Assembly (NCBI RefSeq): GCF_946482605.1
Contig: NZ_CAMLSE010000007.1
Coordinates: forward strand, 1-64,000
Length of the DNA: 64,000 nt
Source of the DNA: an uncultured Dyadobacter sp.
GTDB lineage: Bacteria; Bacteroidota; Bacteroidia; Cytophagales; Spirosomataceae
Reading direction: 5' to 3'
The notes below the pieces were generated by a model. It was not told where the DNA came from. It ran no database searches and was given only the letters and a program-made list of their open reading frames with translations. A program made the translations under genes and the position numbers. Positions 17,824 to 27,105 of the stretch are shown piece after piece (within the stretch, counting starts at the first letter, position 1; every line of letters starts with the position of its first letter).

Positions 17824-17902
17824 TACTTTTGGCCAGCATCAAGCCATTCATTGCTAATAGATTTGATTATTATTAATCATTTTTGATTAATTTTGATCAA
17901 AA
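17824..17902 (+). promoter_or_regulatory. Promoter/operator region of the DeoR gene
   Basis: Very A/T-rich. Three exact -7 boxes occur: TACTTTTG (17824-17831), TAGATTTG (17858-17865) and TAATTTTG (17888-17895). TTTGATTA is repeated directly 20 bases apart (17862 and 17882), and TTTTGATCAAAA (17891-17902) is a perfect 12-bp palindrome overlapping the last -7 box. An autoregulated promoter is likely; which box is used cannot be told. Confidence 0.55.
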
Positions 17903-17915
17903 GTAAACAATTGTT

Positions 17916-18674
17916 ATGAATTTCCAAGAACGTAAAAAGAAAATTCTGGCGGCACTCGACGGCTCGGAAAGCCTGAGCGTATTTGAGTTGGCGGAGATCC
18001 TGGAAGCTTCACCCGCCACCATCCGCCGCGACCTGGCCGACATCGCGGACGAGGGGCTGCTCATGCGTACGCACGGGGGAGCCATGAAAATGGAAAATCC
18101 GGTACTGACCGGGTTTTCAGAAAAATCGGGTGTACACCATGCCGGGAAGGAAAAGATTGCCGAAAAAGCAGCCTCTTTCGTGACGGATGGCGATACCATC
18201 TTCCTCGATTGCGGCAGCACGGTGTTTCAAATGTGCCGTTTCCTTAAAAAGAAGAGTATCCGGGTCATCACCAACTCACTGCCTATCCTTTCGGAGCTCA
18301 TCGACGTGCCTTCCATCCACATTAACCTGATCGGCGGCGAGCTCAACAAGGAACGTAAGGCCATACACGGCGACAAGGCCGTTCAGCATATCCAGAGCTA
18401 TCATGCGCACAAGGCTTTCATCGGCGTGGACGGTATCTCGGCTGAAAATGGCCTGACAGCACACAGCGAGCACGAATCCAGCATTACGACGGCCTTTATC
18501 CGCAATGCGGGCCAGACGATGCTGCTCTGTGACGCTTCGAAAATAGGGAAAGACAGCTATATCAAATTTGCAGGGCTGACGAAGATCCATACCCTCATCA
18601 CCGACGCCGGCGATGAAGCCCCGGGCGTTATCGCGCTGAGGCAACAAGGCCTGAACGTCGTCGAGGTCGGCTGA
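17916..18674 (+). CDS. DeoR/GlpR-family transcriptional regulator
   Basis: 252 residues. The N-terminal DeoR helix-turn-helix (LSVFELAEILEASPATIRRDLADIADEGLL, about 18-50) is followed by the signature RTHGGA. The DeoR sensor domain (about 75-235) shows DGDTIFLDCGSTV, VITNSLPIL, GGELNKERKAIHG and the SKIG motif near LLCDASKIGKDS. Such regulators respond to phosphorylated sugars or sugar derivatives. It converges on SusD1, and the whole of uptake locus 1 lies opposite, so control of that locus is a reasonable but unproven guess. Confidence 0.9.
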   Translation: MNFQERKKKILAALDGSESLSVFELAEILEASPATIRRDLADIADEGLLMRTHGGAMKMENPVLTGFSEKSGVHHAGKEKIAEKAASFVTDGDTIFLDCGSTVFQMCRFLKKKSIRVITNSLPILSELIDVPSIHINLIGGELNKERKAIHGDKAVQHIQSYHAHKAFIGVDGISAENGLTAHSEHESSITTAFIRNAGQTMLLCDASKIGKDSYIKFAGLTKIHTLITDAGDEAPGVIALRQQGLNVVEVG

Positions 18675-18741
18675 TCAACCCAGCACGGCCCCGCCATCGC
18701 GATTGATAATGGATGAGTGCCCAAATATCAATGATCACTCT

Positions 18742-18783
18742 GCAAAACAAAATGCCCCGCATCGGTGAACGCTGCGGGGCATT
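18742..18783 (-). terminator. Rho-independent terminator after SusD1
   Basis: On the minus strand AATGCCCCGC pairs with GCGGGGCATT around a ten-base loop, followed by TTGTTTTGC. It lies 19 bases beyond the SusD1 stop and ends the locus 1 transcript. Few T residues follow on the plus strand, so it is weaker for the DeoR gene. Confidence 0.85.
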
Positions 18784-18801
18784 GTTATGGCCGGATTATA
18801 C

Positions 18802-20343
18802 TTAGTACCCTTCGTTCTGGTACATTTTCTCCGGGTTCAGTTTGTATTCATCAAACGGGATCGGATAGTAGCGGTCCTTCTTGCCAAAGTTGTTGAGCTT
18901 CGCGATACCGAAATTCTCCTGTTTCTTACTTTTGAAATACGTGACCAGCTCATCGGTCGTGAAAGCACGCAGCAGATCGAACCAGCGGTGGTTTTCAAAA
19001 GCCAGTTCTACACGACGTTCATGCAGGATCGCAAGCTTCAATGTCGGAAATTTCGCTGCATAGGCCGGATCTGCTTTCGCCACCGCATACCCGGGCAGGC
19101 CTGCACGCTCGCGTACCTGATCCAGGAATGCGATTGCCGCCGGTTCATCCCCTAGCTGCATGTTTACCTCCGCCACCATCAGGATTACGTCCGCATAACG
19201 GATCAGGATCCAGTCGTTGCCGCCGTAGCCGTTCGTCGTTGCGGCCGAGCTCGCGTCGCGGTACTTCGTAATGAAGTAGTCCTTCACGATCGGGTCATTG
19301 GCGTATTTAACAGAAAAATCCTTCCGCACATCACGCTCCTCGTAATCCAGCACCAGGTCCGGCGTGACATTGCCGCCTGATCCGGTGGAAGCAAAAAGCG
19401 AATTGATCGTCTCGCCTTTCGCCTGGTTGTTACGGGCAATGGAAGACGAATAGTTGATATCCCCCTGCTTGTTCACCACCTGGAAAATGATCTCGGCGTT
19501 AGTCGATTTTTTTGCCACGTCGAATACATCCGCATACGGGATCTCTTTCAGGGCTCCGAAAGAACGGAGGTTATAGGAAGCCGTCAGGTATTTTTTGGCC
19601 TCATTCAGGTTGGCAGTACGGTTAGCCGCGTCCAATGTCGTGGCCATCGTCAGGTAAACCTGGCCGAGCAGTGCATTGGCTGCATTTTTGGTAACCCGTC
19701 CCTTGGTATTGGCCGTCTGGTTGTCGGGCAATGTCGATCCTACCGCATCTTTCAGGTCGGCTACGATCTGGGCGTACACCACGTCCTGCTTTGCGCGGAA
19801 GGTGGCGGCGGCTACCTCGTCCGTGCTGAGCAATTCGGTGGTTACCAGGGGCACATCACCCCATTTGCGCACGAGGTGGAAGTAGGTCAATGCGCGGATA
19901 AACTTCGCTTCGGCCTTGTACTGTTCTTTGAGACCGTTATTGGTGAAAGTCACTTTTTCGATTCCGGCCAGCACCTGATTGCAGCGCGTTACCATCTGGA
20001 ACAGCACCAGCCAGTGCGATTTGAGATAGGTATTGCTGGGCAACAATGAAAAGTCATTGAACTGGAACGGCTCACCTGCATTCGACTGGTTGTCGTTCCG
20101 GCCGGTATTGTCCGAGCGCTCTTCGCTGAACAACCCGCTGTTCTCTCCAATGCCATTGCCTTCGCGGAGTGCATTGTAAATACCGTTCACGGCCAGCAGC
20201 ACGTCACTCTCCGTTCTGTAATAGGTAGGTGCCGAAACTGCATTAGGATTTTCCTGGTCGATAAAATCTGTCGAACAGCCTGCCAGGAACACGAGCCCGC
20301 AGGCGGAAAATACGGTTTGGATAATATGTTTACGCTTGATCAT
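18802..20343 (-). CDS. SusD/RagB-family nutrient-binding lipoprotein (SusD1)
   Basis: 513 residues from the ATG at 20343; a longer open frame to 20391 would overlap SusC1 and is rejected. The lipoprotein signal ends at Cys23 (GLVFLAGCST). The SusD fold is clear: tetratricopeptide-like N-half (AEAKFIRALTYFHLVRKWGDVPLV) and C-terminal RagB block (LAILHERRVELAFENHRWFDLLRAF, RYYPIPFDEYKLNPE). It should cap the SusC1 barrel on the outer surface and bind the imported ligand. It follows SusC1 by 13 bases in one operon and ends at a terminator. Confidence 0.95.
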   Translation of the reverse strand: MIKRKHIIQTVFSACGLVFLAGCSTDFIDQENPNAVSAPTYYRTESDVLLAVNGIYNALREGNGIGENSGLFSEERSDNTGRNDNQSNAGEPFQFNDFSLLPSNTYLKSHWLVLFQMVTRCNQVLAGIEKVTFTNNGLKEQYKAEAKFIRALTYFHLVRKWGDVPLVTTELLSTDEVAAATFRAKQDVVYAQIVADLKDAVGSTLPDNQTANTKGRVTKNAANALLGQVYLTMATTLDAANRTANLNEAKKYLTASYNLRSFGALKEIPYADVFDVAKKSTNAEIIFQVVNKQGDINYSSSIARNNQAKGETINSLFASTGSGGNVTPDLVLDYEERDVRKDFSVKYANDPIVKDYFITKYRDASSAATTNGYGGNDWILIRYADVILMVAEVNMQLGDEPAAIAFLDQVRERAGLPGYAVAKADPAYAAKFPTLKLAILHERRVELAFENHRWFDLLRAFTTDELVTYFKSKKQENFGIAKLNNFGKKDRYYPIPFDEYKLNPEKMYQNEGY

Positions 20344-20356
20344 TTCTCTCTGCTGC

Positions 20357-23300
20357 TTAGAATGTAATGCGTGCTCCGATGTTGTATGCACGTGCGAGCG
20401 GGTACTTTCCGTAATCCACGCCCGGTGTCAGGTTTGCTCCGTTATTATAATCTACCTCGGGGTTATAACCCAGGTACTTGGTCAGCGTGAATGCATTGTC
20501 GACGCCCACGTACAAGCGCAATGCGCTCACTGCATTATTGGTCAGCTTACCGATCTGCGGCATGTTGTATCCCAATGTCAGGTTGGTACATCTCAGGAAT
20601 GAGCCGTTCTGCAAATAGAAAGTAGACAGACGTGTACTGTTGCTCTGCGTTCCGCCGCGTGATGCACGATAGATCTGCCCATTCCCCGGCTGCGCTTCCG
20701 AGCGGTAGCGGTCTACCACTTTCTTGTACTGGTTACCCGAGCCTTCCATGTTGAACACATAGTAATCCTGGCCATCCAGTACCTTGTTACCATAGGTCCC
20801 GTTGAACGATGAGCTGAAATCAAAGTTCTTGTAGCTGGCCGTGATTGCGAAACCGTAGGTAAACTTGGCATGCGGGCTGCCGATCACGCGCTTATCGGCG
20901 TCATTTACTACACCATCATTATTCACGTCCTCAAAGTACAGATCTCCCGGCCGCAGGGGATTCGTGGAAGCCGTCGAGCGGGCAGGCCCTTTGATCTGGT
21001 AGCCAGTCGGAAACGATTGCGTAGATGCATTGTAAGCTGCATTATCGGCCGCAAGGTTCTCCATATCCGACTCGCGTACCATTCCTTTTACCTTAAACCC
21101 ATAAAACATACCGATCGGCTGGCCTTCCTGGGTAATGTGGGTGAGGTAGGAACGCTCCGCACCGTTGGTGATGATCGTGCTGGCACCGCCCATATCGAGT
21201 ACTTTATTCCGGTTGACGGAAATATTTCCGCTTACATTCAGGTCAAAATCCTGCGTGGAAACCACACGGGCGTCGATCTGAAGGTCGATCCCTTTGTTCT
21301 GTACTTTCGAGTTTCTCAGGTTGGTCAGGATTGTAGAAGCACCGGAGATCGCCGACAACGGCTGGTTGAACAGCAGGTTGAACGAACGGCTCAGATAGTA
21401 GTTACCCATCACCGACAAACGATCGTCGAACAAACCGAGGTCAAATCCGAGGTTGTACTGGGAGGTCGATTCCCAACCCAGGTTCAGGTCTTTGATACCC
21501 GTTGCCCACATGGCGGTGTTCACCGAGCCATTTCCGAACACGACGCCGCCGGGTGCGGCCATGGTTTGCAGGAAGTTGTAGTTACCGATGTTGTTATTAC
21601 CGCTCAATCCCCAGCTCGCACGCAGTTTCAGCGTCGAGCTGTTACCTAATGCATCCTTGTAAAACGGTTCATTCGAGATATTCCATCCTGCCGACACCGA
21701 CGGGAAATTACCCCAGCGGTTGTTCGGACCGAAACGTGAAGATCCGTCCGTTCTGAAAGTCGCAGTCAGGTAGTATTTACTGTCGTAGCTGTACACGGCC
21801 CTGGCAAGGTAAGAGAGCAATGTCCAGTTGACCTTGCCGGTCGCATCGTTTCCGGTGTTCAGCGAAAAGTTGGTCGCATCGGCACCTTTACCGGTAATCT
21901 CCTCGATACGGTCGTTGGAGAAGCCGCGGGCGGTTACCGAAATGATGTCCCGATTGTTTTCCTGCGCGGTATAACCGATCAGACCGTCGATATTGTGCTT
22001 GCCAAACTGTTTTTTGTAGTTCAATGTAAACTCGGCCAGCTTGTCGGTCTGCGCAGTCATCATCGACAGCGCATTAGCCGCCGCGATAGCCTGTGGCGAT
22101 CCGGGAGGATTGGCACCACTGCTCAGGCTGGTAGGAGAATAATATTCATACTTCTCGTTGTAAGTCTGCAAACCCAGGTTTACTTTAAAATGCAGATCGG
22201 GAATGATCTCGTAATCCGCAAAACCGCTGAACGTGCCGCGTTGACCCTTGCGGTTGATGTGCGTTTCGGTGGCCAGCGCAACCGGGTTTTCGATCGACTG
22301 GTAACCGTAGCCGGAGCTCAATGCGGCCGCTTCGTTCTTGGCCAGTGAGCCGTCCTCGTTGTAGGCTTTGAAAATAGGCATGTAAATCAATGCACCCAGA
22401 ATAGGCCCCTGGTTGAACCGGCCTTCCTGCACTTCCCGGTTGGTGTTGTAGGTAAATGCCAGGTTAGCACCCACTTTCAGCTTTTTATTGACCTCCGCAT
22501 CCAGATTGGTGCGAAAGTTGGTACGCTGCTGCCCTGTGCTCAGGATGATCCCCTGCTGGTTGAGCTGCCCTCCGCTGATTGCGTAACGTAGTCCGTTCTT
22601 CCCCCCCGAGAATGAGACATTGTGGCGATGTACCGGCGCATTGCGGTACAGCTCGTCCTGCCAGTCGGTATTGTATTTGGGAGTGATCAGCTTTTGGCCG
22701 GCAAAATCGTAAAGGTCTGTCGGAATGCTGACGGACCCTGCATTACCCACGTTTTTGATCCGGGTCGCATTGTCGTCGGAATACATGGCGTCGGTCCAGG
22801 TCTTTCCCGCATTCACCATCAGGTCGCGGTAGCTCGCATTACGGCCGTCGATCATCAGTTGCCCAAACTCGGACGCGTTCATCAGATCGACCTTTTTGCT
22901 CAACTGGTGCATACCGAACTGGTACTCGTATTCCAGCCTGCCTTTACCTTCCTTACCTCTTTTAGTTGTGATCAGCACGACACCGCCTGCTGCCCGCGAT
23001 CCATAAATAGCCGCCGAAGCCGCATCTTTCAGGATGTCGATCGATTCGATATCATTGGGATTGATAAAAACGTCATTACCGGCCGGATATCCGTCGACGA
23101 CATACAGCGGATCTGAGCTCGCATTCACGGAACCAACCCCGCGCACACGGATCTTCGTACCCACATATGGCGCCCCGCTCACCTGCGAGATCTGTACCCC
23201 CGCCACCTTACCGACCAATGCCTGGCCGACGGTCGGCGTGCTCAGGTTAAGTTCTTTCGCCTTTACACTCGAAATGGCTCCCGTAAGGTCGCTTTTTCGC

Positions 23301-23692
23301 ATCGTCTGATACCCTACCGCTACAAACTCGTTCAGCATCATCGCGTCCTGTTTCAGCGTAATGGCCAATGGTGCATTGCCTGCGACGACTACCTCCTGGG
23401 CGATAAAACCGACGAATGAGAATACGATCGTGGCACCTGAACCGGTTTCGAGCGAGAAACTACCTGCGGCATCGGTTACCGTACCTTTGTTGGTACCCTT
23501 TTCCAAAACCGTCACACCCAGCAACGGCTGCCCGGTCTCATCCACTACCTTACCCGTTACAGTCAATGCACGGGTAGGTCTTTCCAACATCATCCGGCCC
23601 TTGTTACCGGAAGCCACTGCATGCCTGCCCGGGCTGAAAACCAGGATTCCTGTCATGACCAACGGAACAATTGGCAGTATCAGTTTCTTCAT
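20357..23692 (-). CDS. SusC/RagA-family TonB-linked outer-membrane transporter (SusC1)
   Basis: 1111 residues. Signal peptide about 1-28; CarboxypepD_reg domain about 44-120 (VTGKVVDETGQPLLGVTVLEKGTNKGT); plug about 130-240 with the SusC signature DPLYVVDGYPAGNDVFINPNDIESIDILKDAAS and AAIYGSRAAGGVVLITTK; then a long beta-barrel ending NIGARITF with the usual terminal aromatic residue. It imports a ligand bound by SusD1, powered by TonB. A -7 box lies at 23780-23787. No local sigma/anti-sigma pair is present. Confidence 0.95.
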   Translation of the reverse strand: MKKLILPIVPLVMTGILVFSPGRHAVASGNKGRMMLERPTRALTVTGKVVDETGQPLLGVTVLEKGTNKGTVTDAAGSFSLETGSGATIVFSFVGFIAQEVVVAGNAPLAITLKQDAMMLNEFVAVGYQTMRKSDLTGAISSVKAKELNLSTPTVGQALVGKVAGVQISQVSGAPYVGTKIRVRGVGSVNASSDPLYVVDGYPAGNDVFINPNDIESIDILKDAASAAIYGSRAAGGVVLITTKRGKEGKGRLEYEYQFGMHQLSKKVDLMNASEFGQLMIDGRNASYRDLMVNAGKTWTDAMYSDDNATRIKNVGNAGSVSIPTDLYDFAGQKLITPKYNTDWQDELYRNAPVHRHNVSFSGGKNGLRYAISGGQLNQQGIILSTGQQRTNFRTNLDAEVNKKLKVGANLAFTYNTNREVQEGRFNQGPILGALIYMPIFKAYNEDGSLAKNEAAALSSGYGYQSIENPVALATETHINRKGQRGTFSGFADYEIIPDLHFKVNLGLQTYNEKYEYYSPTSLSSGANPPGSPQAIAAANALSMMTAQTDKLAEFTLNYKKQFGKHNIDGLIGYTAQENNRDIISVTARGFSNDRIEEITGKGADATNFSLNTGNDATGKVNWTLLSYLARAVYSYDSKYYLTATFRTDGSSRFGPNNRWGNFPSVSAGWNISNEPFYKDALGNSSTLKLRASWGLSGNNNIGNYNFLQTMAAPGGVVFGNGSVNTAMWATGIKDLNLGWESTSQYNLGFDLGLFDDRLSVMGNYYLSRSFNLLFNQPLSAISGASTILTNLRNSKVQNKGIDLQIDARVVSTQDFDLNVSGNISVNRNKVLDMGGASTIITNGAERSYLTHITQEGQPIGMFYGFKVKGMVRESDMENLAADNAAYNASTQSFPTGYQIKGPARSTASTNPLRPGDLYFEDVNNDGVVNDADKRVIGSPHAKFTYGFAITASYKNFDFSSSFNGTYGNKVLDGQDYYVFNMEGSGNQYKKVVDRYRSEAQPGNGQIYRASRGGTQSNSTRLSTFYLQNGSFLRCTNLTLGYNMPQIGKLTNNAVSALRLYVGVDNAFTLTKYLGYNPEVDYNNGANLTPGVDYGKYPLARAYNIGARITF

Positions 23693-23779
23693 AATAGTTT
23701 TAAAAAATTTAACAAAAACAAGAAAACACTACACATTTCACTTTCAACTTCCGACACATATGGTCTGTAAAATCGAGCA

Positions 23780-23787
23780 CAAAAGTA
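23780..23787 (-). promoter_or_regulatory. -7 box (TACTTTTG) for susC1
   Basis: Minus-strand TACTTTTG matches TAnnTTTG exactly, about 88 bases before the susC1 ATG, leaving a long leader. A TTGG lies 16 bases upstream of it, at shorter than ideal spacing. Confidence 0.5.
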
Positions 23788-23861
23788 TCCTTTGACTATT
23801 AAGCCAACCGAACGTGTTTATTATGAAAATGTAAACTTTTCAAGAACCACCAAGGCCGCTA

Positions 23862-24728
23862 CTACCAATCCATGGCCATCCAATGCGCGTTGTTTTTACG
23901 GGAAGACGTTACGGCGATACCCCGGGAACGGTCCGTTAATGCAAAGCCTTCCAGCTCGTCCGCTTTGTCGATATCCACCGAACGGAGCACAACCTGCTCT
24001 CCTTTTTGAAGTGATTTTTTAAGATCGACAAACGTAAACCGCCACTTCCGTCCTTCGATCTGGTTTTGAATCAGCACCAATACACCCTTTTCGGTTGCCC
24101 AATGCAGGTTCTGCACCCATGGACCGCAGCTGAATTTCCCGACCAGTACGCCGGGAGCACTTGTCTTTCCGGCCTTTTGCAATGCGGCGGGGTCATACAG
24201 GCGCACTTCATTGCGCTTGTTGCCATAGTCGGCCGTGGCCACATACCATTTACCATTGTACTCCACATATTCCGGCCTCGTACCCTGAATGCACGCATCA
24301 TCCTCGATCGTATGGATCAGATTGCCGTCGAGCGTGCCGGATTTCAGCATCTTTACCCAGTCTACCTGGTAAATCACCGCCTTCCACAAAGTACCCTCCG
24401 CATTGAGGCGGATGCTGTTGCCGATAAAAACCGGCAAGTTACCACGGCGGGCGATGCCTGTCGGGTGGTTGATCAGGTCCTTGCCTTCCAGCGTGAACCG
24501 GATCTCCTTTCCCTGATAATGCAGCGAATCAGCCCTCAGACTGTATTCCCGGAGCATCCCCACCTCCCGGTCGCCATAGAGGTACACCTTGCCATCGATA
24601 AACGAAGCGCCCTGGCAGGCACCGAGCGAATCGACGGTGTGAGAAGAAATGAGCGAAATGTCCGGTTTACCGGGTACAACGAATGCAGGAATGGCAGCCA
24701 GGGCCAGTAATTTCAGTAATGATTTCAT
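23862..24728 (-). CDS. Secreted propeller-like protein of unknown function
   Basis: 288 residues. MKSLLKLLALAAIPAFVVPG is a signal peptide. The rest has short repeated beta-type segments (GACQGASFIDGKVYLYGDRE, GIARRGNLPVFIGNS, YVEYNGKWYVATADYGNKRNEVRLYDP, LHWATEKGVLVLIQNQ, LEGFALTDRSRGIAVTSS) suggesting a beta-propeller, periplasmic or surface located. No named family or catalytic motif was recognised. It lies 169 bases upstream of susC1 on the same strand and a terminator isolates it from the phytase-like gene, so it may have its own promoter. Confidence 0.6.
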   Translation of the reverse strand: MKSLLKLLALAAIPAFVVPGKPDISLISSHTVDSLGACQGASFIDGKVYLYGDREVGMLREYSLRADSLHYQGKEIRFTLEGKDLINHPTGIARRGNLPVFIGNSIRLNAEGTLWKAVIYQVDWVKMLKSGTLDGNLIHTIEDDACIQGTRPEYVEYNGKWYVATADYGNKRNEVRLYDPAALQKAGKTSAPGVLVGKFSCGPWVQNLHWATEKGVLVLIQNQIEGRKWRFTFVDLKKSLQKGEQVVLRSVDIDKADELEGFALTDRSRGIAVTSSRKNNAHWMAMDW

Positions 24729-24734
24729 GATGGG

Positions 24735-24770
24735 ATAAAAAAACGGGTGCGGAATGATCCCCGCACCCGC
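24735..24770 (-). terminator. Rho-independent terminator after the phytase-like gene
   Basis: On the minus strand CGGGTGCGG pairs with CCGCACCCG, followed by seven T residues. It lies between the stop at 24787 and the next start at 24728, so the phytase-like gene is its own transcription unit unless read-through occurs. Confidence 0.9.
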
Positions 24771-24786
24771 ATGGCTGGCGAAAATT

Positions 24787-26082
24787 TTACCAGAGTGGTT
24801 GCTTCAATTTGACAAAATAGATGGTATTGCGATCAACCGCGCCCGTTGCTGGCAGTAACTTCTGTGCATAAACGCCACCCGAGCCGACGACCCCGAAGTC
24901 ATCGTCATTCGACACGGCGATGGTGTGGGCATCGATAATCGCGATCCCCTCTGCCTTGTCATGCGGGTACAGCCCCGAAATGTCGGTCATCAGATCGGCC
25001 GCGAGCGTTTTTGTCACGGGGACAATGCCATAGGTTGCGAGGTTGGCTGCCGTTTTCAGCTGTTCCACCGTAAGCCCGCCGTACAACCTGCCGTTCTCAC
25101 TATTGGCAGGATCCGAAACATCGGTTGCTCCCGAAATATCGATCTTGAACACCTTCTTGATCACCGTTGCGCGATTCGCATTAGTGGCATATTCACCGTC
25201 CCGTTCCAACACCAGGAACGTCGTGTTGGTAATAGCAACAATCTCACTGTTGGCCTGTAAATTGGCTCTGTCGATCAGGTAAACGTACTCTTTGCTCAGC
25301 CCGCTTGCGATGTCATAAGCCAGGATGCGTGTAACGAGCGAACCGGAAACAGCAGCCGAAGACGGGTTATAAAGCGGGAACTGCATGATCCCGACGAGCG
25401 TCTTGCCATCCGGCGTGATCGTCAACCCTTCCATACCGCGGTTAGGCCTTCTTTTGGCAAATACCAAAGGAATCTTGCGGCCGCCCACACCATTGCCGAA
25501 TGGGTTAATGCGTTCGATCGTCTTGCCGTTCGCGTCGAAATGCACGATATGCGGGCCGTATTCGTCACTCACCCAGAATGTACCGTCCGGTGCCATGGCA
25601 AGCCCTTCGGAATCGAGTCCGTCGATGCTGTTGGGAAGGGTATTACCGAGCACGTCCAGCGCCAGTTCACCGCTGAAACCAAAGCCGGCCGGATTAGGCA
25701 ATCCATTCAGCTTGGTGCCGTTTTCATTTTTGAGCTCAATCACTTTTTCGAGTACCAGCAGGTCGCCGATCAACCGGAATTTACCGATCTGAGGGGCAAA
25801 ACCCGGATCTGCGAATACTTTGGAATCGGCAATGGTACCGTCGATGTTCGAACCGCGGTCGGTGAGCAGGTAAAACGCCATATGGTCGTTCGGATCCTGC
25901 ACCATGGCCGAACCGAAACCGCCATTGTACACTTTTACATTTCCGACCTGGGTAATGACCGACGGATTCTGGGCTTCTGCTCTTTCGGGGTAAGTCTCTG
26001 AGGGGACGTGGTGGTCGGTGCAGCCGCTGAGTGCTACTACCCCACCCGCTGATGCAATGAGGGAAAGTAAAAAGGGTTTCAT
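24787..26082 (-). CDS. Phytase-like (esterase-like activity of phytase) lipoprotein
   Basis: 431 residues. The lipoprotein signal ends at Cys21 (GVVALSGCTDH). The body matches the phytase-like propeller family: SGELALDVLGNTLPNSIDGLDSEGLAMAPDGTFWVSDEYGPHIVHFDANG, RPNRGMEGLTITPDGKTLVGIMQ, HDKAEGIAIIDAHTIAVSNDDDFGV. Members are extracytoplasmic and are linked to phosphoester or inositol-phosphate compounds, but few have been assayed. A -7 box lies at 26105-26112 and a strong terminator follows. It neighbours the propeller-like protein and SusC1/D1. Confidence 0.83.
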   Translation of the reverse strand: MKPFLLSLIASAGGVVALSGCTDHHVPSETYPERAEAQNPSVITQVGNVKVYNGGFGSAMVQDPNDHMAFYLLTDRGSNIDGTIADSKVFADPGFAPQIGKFRLIGDLLVLEKVIELKNENGTKLNGLPNPAGFGFSGELALDVLGNTLPNSIDGLDSEGLAMAPDGTFWVSDEYGPHIVHFDANGKTIERINPFGNGVGGRKIPLVFAKRRPNRGMEGLTITPDGKTLVGIMQFPLYNPSSAAVSGSLVTRILAYDIASGLSKEYVYLIDRANLQANSEIVAITNTTFLVLERDGEYATNANRATVIKKVFKIDISGATDVSDPANSENGRLYGGLTVEQLKTAANLATYGIVPVTKTLAADLMTDISGLYPHDKAEGIAIIDAHTIAVSNDDDFGVVGSGGVYAQKLLPATGAVDRNTIYFVKLKQPLW

Positions 26083-26104
26083 CTGCCTTTGAGGTTAGTT
26101 TGTT

Positions 26105-26112
26105 CAAAACTA
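26105..26112 (-). promoter_or_regulatory. -7 box (TAGTTTTG) for the phytase-like gene
   Basis: Minus-strand TAGTTTTG, exact TAnnTTTG, 22 bases before the ATG at 26082. Confidence 0.55.
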
Positions 26113-26175
26113 CACCGGCAGATTTTACCCGAAAGTTAATTCACAAGGCTTTAAATCAAGATTCTGTTAAGTCCG

Positions 26176-27105
26176 TTATCTCCGGCCTTTGCCTTTCAAA
26201 CGAGGCGGCTGCACATAAAACTCGACGGTAGCCGCGAGGCCTGAGGTACGCACAGGTACGGCGTCATGGACCATTTTGTTGGACAGGTTTTTCCGGTACC
26301 CGCCAAATACCTCCACGCCTGCAAACTTCCCGATTTTCCGGTTATAGGAGATTCCCATATCAACGTCGATCCGGCGGCACACATCCGGGGTACCTTCGGC
26401 TACACGGTTGAGATAGTAGGTCCGTGTAACTGCCTCTGCTTTGAAATACAATATATCAGCCGGCGAAAGGTTATGCCGCCAGGCCATTTTTTTCGGAAGC
26501 ATGATCTCTACGCCTTCCCTGTCCGAGAGGTTGTAGTTGAACAGGAATACAGGCAGGAAGGTCAGTTTGTAGCTTTTATTAAAAATAATACCCGCTCCGA
26601 TCTCCTTGTTAGGTGATTTGCGTTTGATATAGGAGGCGGATATCGTGTAGTTCAATGGAATTTCCTTTACCGAAAGCATCGCAAAATTTCCGGTTTTATT
26701 GATATGCGAAGTCACTGCAAGCCATGAAGTGCTATCCAGCCTGACAAACGAGTTCAGGTCGAGGGCAAAAGTGCGCAGGTTCCAGCCTTCGAATTTACTG
26801 GCCGGATTTTCGCCGCTGCTTTTGAATTCGAGCTGTTCGGCCCGGTAGTTGGGGCCCAACACCACCGCCACGTTCTTTTTATTAACGAGCGGAAGCCAGG
26901 CGCGTACAAATACCTCCTCATTTGTGAATGTCTTGGTTCCGCTATTCGCGAAACGGTACACTTTTCCAGGTGCATGGGTGGTGCGGAAAGTGATCCATTT
27001 GGAGGGTGCCATTCCGGGCAGACCTGGTTTTTGAGCACAACAAATGATTGTCATACCCCACAAGGATAAGAAAACAACAAAAGCCTCCGGCTTGCGAAAC
27101 TGCAT
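26176..27105 (-). CDS. Probable outer-membrane beta-barrel protein, unknown function
   Basis: 309 residues. An N-terminal hydrophobic signal (FVVFLSLWGMTIICCAQ) is followed by alternating strands typical of small outer-membrane barrels: KVYRFANSG, NVAVVLGPNYRAEQLEF, RTFALDLNSFVRLDS, YTISASYIKRK, GAGIIFNKSYKLTFLPVFLFNYNL, DMGISYNRKIGKFAGVEVFGGYRKN, ATVEFYVQ. A basic tail (PPRLKGKGRR) follows the last strand, which is unusual for a barrel. No specific family could be named with confidence. It precedes the phytase-like gene on the same strand by 93 bases. Confidence 0.6.
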   Translation of the reverse strand: MQFRKPEAFVVFLSLWGMTIICCAQKPGLPGMAPSKWITFRTTHAPGKVYRFANSGTKTFTNEEVFVRAWLPLVNKKNVAVVLGPNYRAEQLEFKSSGENPASKFEGWNLRTFALDLNSFVRLDSTSWLAVTSHINKTGNFAMLSVKEIPLNYTISASYIKRKSPNKEIGAGIIFNKSYKLTFLPVFLFNYNLSDREGVEIMLPKKMAWRHNLSPADILYFKAEAVTRTYYLNRVAEGTPDVCRRIDVDMGISYNRKIGKFAGVEVFGGYRKNLSNKMVHDAVPVRTSGLAATVEFYVQPPRLKGKGRR

